DNA from: DASQHM01 sp035632095
GTDB taxonomy: Bacteria > Pseudomonadota > Alphaproteobacteria > Ferrovibrionales > Ferrovibrionaceae
Length of the DNA: 12,501 nucleotides
NCBI GenBank assembly: GCA_035632095.1
Contig: DASQHM010000166.1
Coordinates: forward strand, 1 to 12,501
Reading direction: 5' to 3'
Shown: one piece after another, positions 12,360-12,501 of the stretch
How the letters are laid out: every line of letters begins with the position of its first letter
Position numbering within the stretch: the first letter of the stretch is position 1
Made by a program: the position numbers and the translations under genes
The notes under the pieces: generated by a model
Databases searched by the model: none
What the model was told of the DNA's origin: nothing
Seen by the model: only the letters and a program-made list of their open reading frames with translations

Positions 12360-12501
12360 TCATTTGAAATCCGCAATGTCCTCGTCCGTCAGCGGCGGCG
12401 GCTTTGGCGGGCCGGTCTTGCCGTCGTAGATCTTGCCCTCCTTCGAGGGTGGGAACGGCCAGGGCGCGCCGGCGCCTTCGCACATGCGGGCGCGTGCGAT
12501 G
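12360..12501 (-). CDS. Proline-rich small protein, 3' part (partial or 41 aa)
   Basis: The minus-strand frame enters the window from the right edge and ends with TGA at 12360-12362. The last residues are LTDEDIADFK after a Pro/Lys/Gly-rich stretch (GKIYDGKTGPPKPPP). An internal ATG at 12485 would give a 41-residue protein, but the frame is open to the window end, so the start may lie outside. The NusG-like ATG follows 16 bases downstream, typical operon spacing. I do not recognise the product. Confidence 0.6.
   Translation of the reverse strand, partial: IARARMCEGAGAPWPFPPSKEGKIYDGKTGPPKPPPLTDEDIADFK

Overview
This window is the head-assembly and DNA-packaging module of a tailed phage or prophage. 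The host is probably a high-GC alphaproteobacterium of the Rhizobiales/Bradyrhizobium type. That host guess rests on high GC, codon style, and the resemblance of several small proteins to ones I know from Rhizobiales prophages; nothing in the sequence proves it. All credible genes lie on the minus strand, so transcription runs from base 12501 towards base 1. Most genes are separated by 0-16 bases or overlap by 4-8 bases (ATGA, GTGA or TTGA junctions), as in a long late operon.

In transcription order the window holds the end of a proline-rich gene at the right edge and then a NusG-like transcription factor. A roughly 240-base stretch without a gene follows. It is filled with hairpins: two overlapping stems, a two-way intrinsic terminator and an 11-bp perfect stem-loop. 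Next come terminase small subunit, three small phage proteins, a short gap, a beta-rich small protein, a Cys/His small protein, terminase large subunit, four small proteins, a P22-type portal (746 aa), a membrane-active-looking protein, a scaffold-like protein (354 aa) and a small helical protein. After a 314-base leader come the N4-gp56-type major capsid protein, a head decoration candidate and a secreted-looking four-cysteine protein. No integrase, repressor, tail or lysis gene is visible, so I cannot tell prophage from free phage.

The most striking signal is the 314-base non-coding stretch just before the major capsid gene (2034-2347). Read on the minus strand, it carries four tandem copies of one RNA-like element. 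Each is a 4-5 bp stem whose sequence differs between copies but always pairs, closed by the identical seven-base loop TTGCGAG. An A-rich or mixed 7-11 base spacer and a conserved TCGCYTCGK follow. The TCGC can pair with GCGA in the loop, which gives an H-type pseudoknot in every copy. Downstream, a 7-bp inverted repeat can hide the capsid Shine-Dalgarno. I read this as a structured leader RNA controlling or protecting capsid mRNA. I do not recognise it as a described RNA family.

A second point of interest is the NusG paralog placed directly before a terminator and hairpin cluster that precedes the packaging and head operon. This layout suggests control of late genes by processive antitermination.
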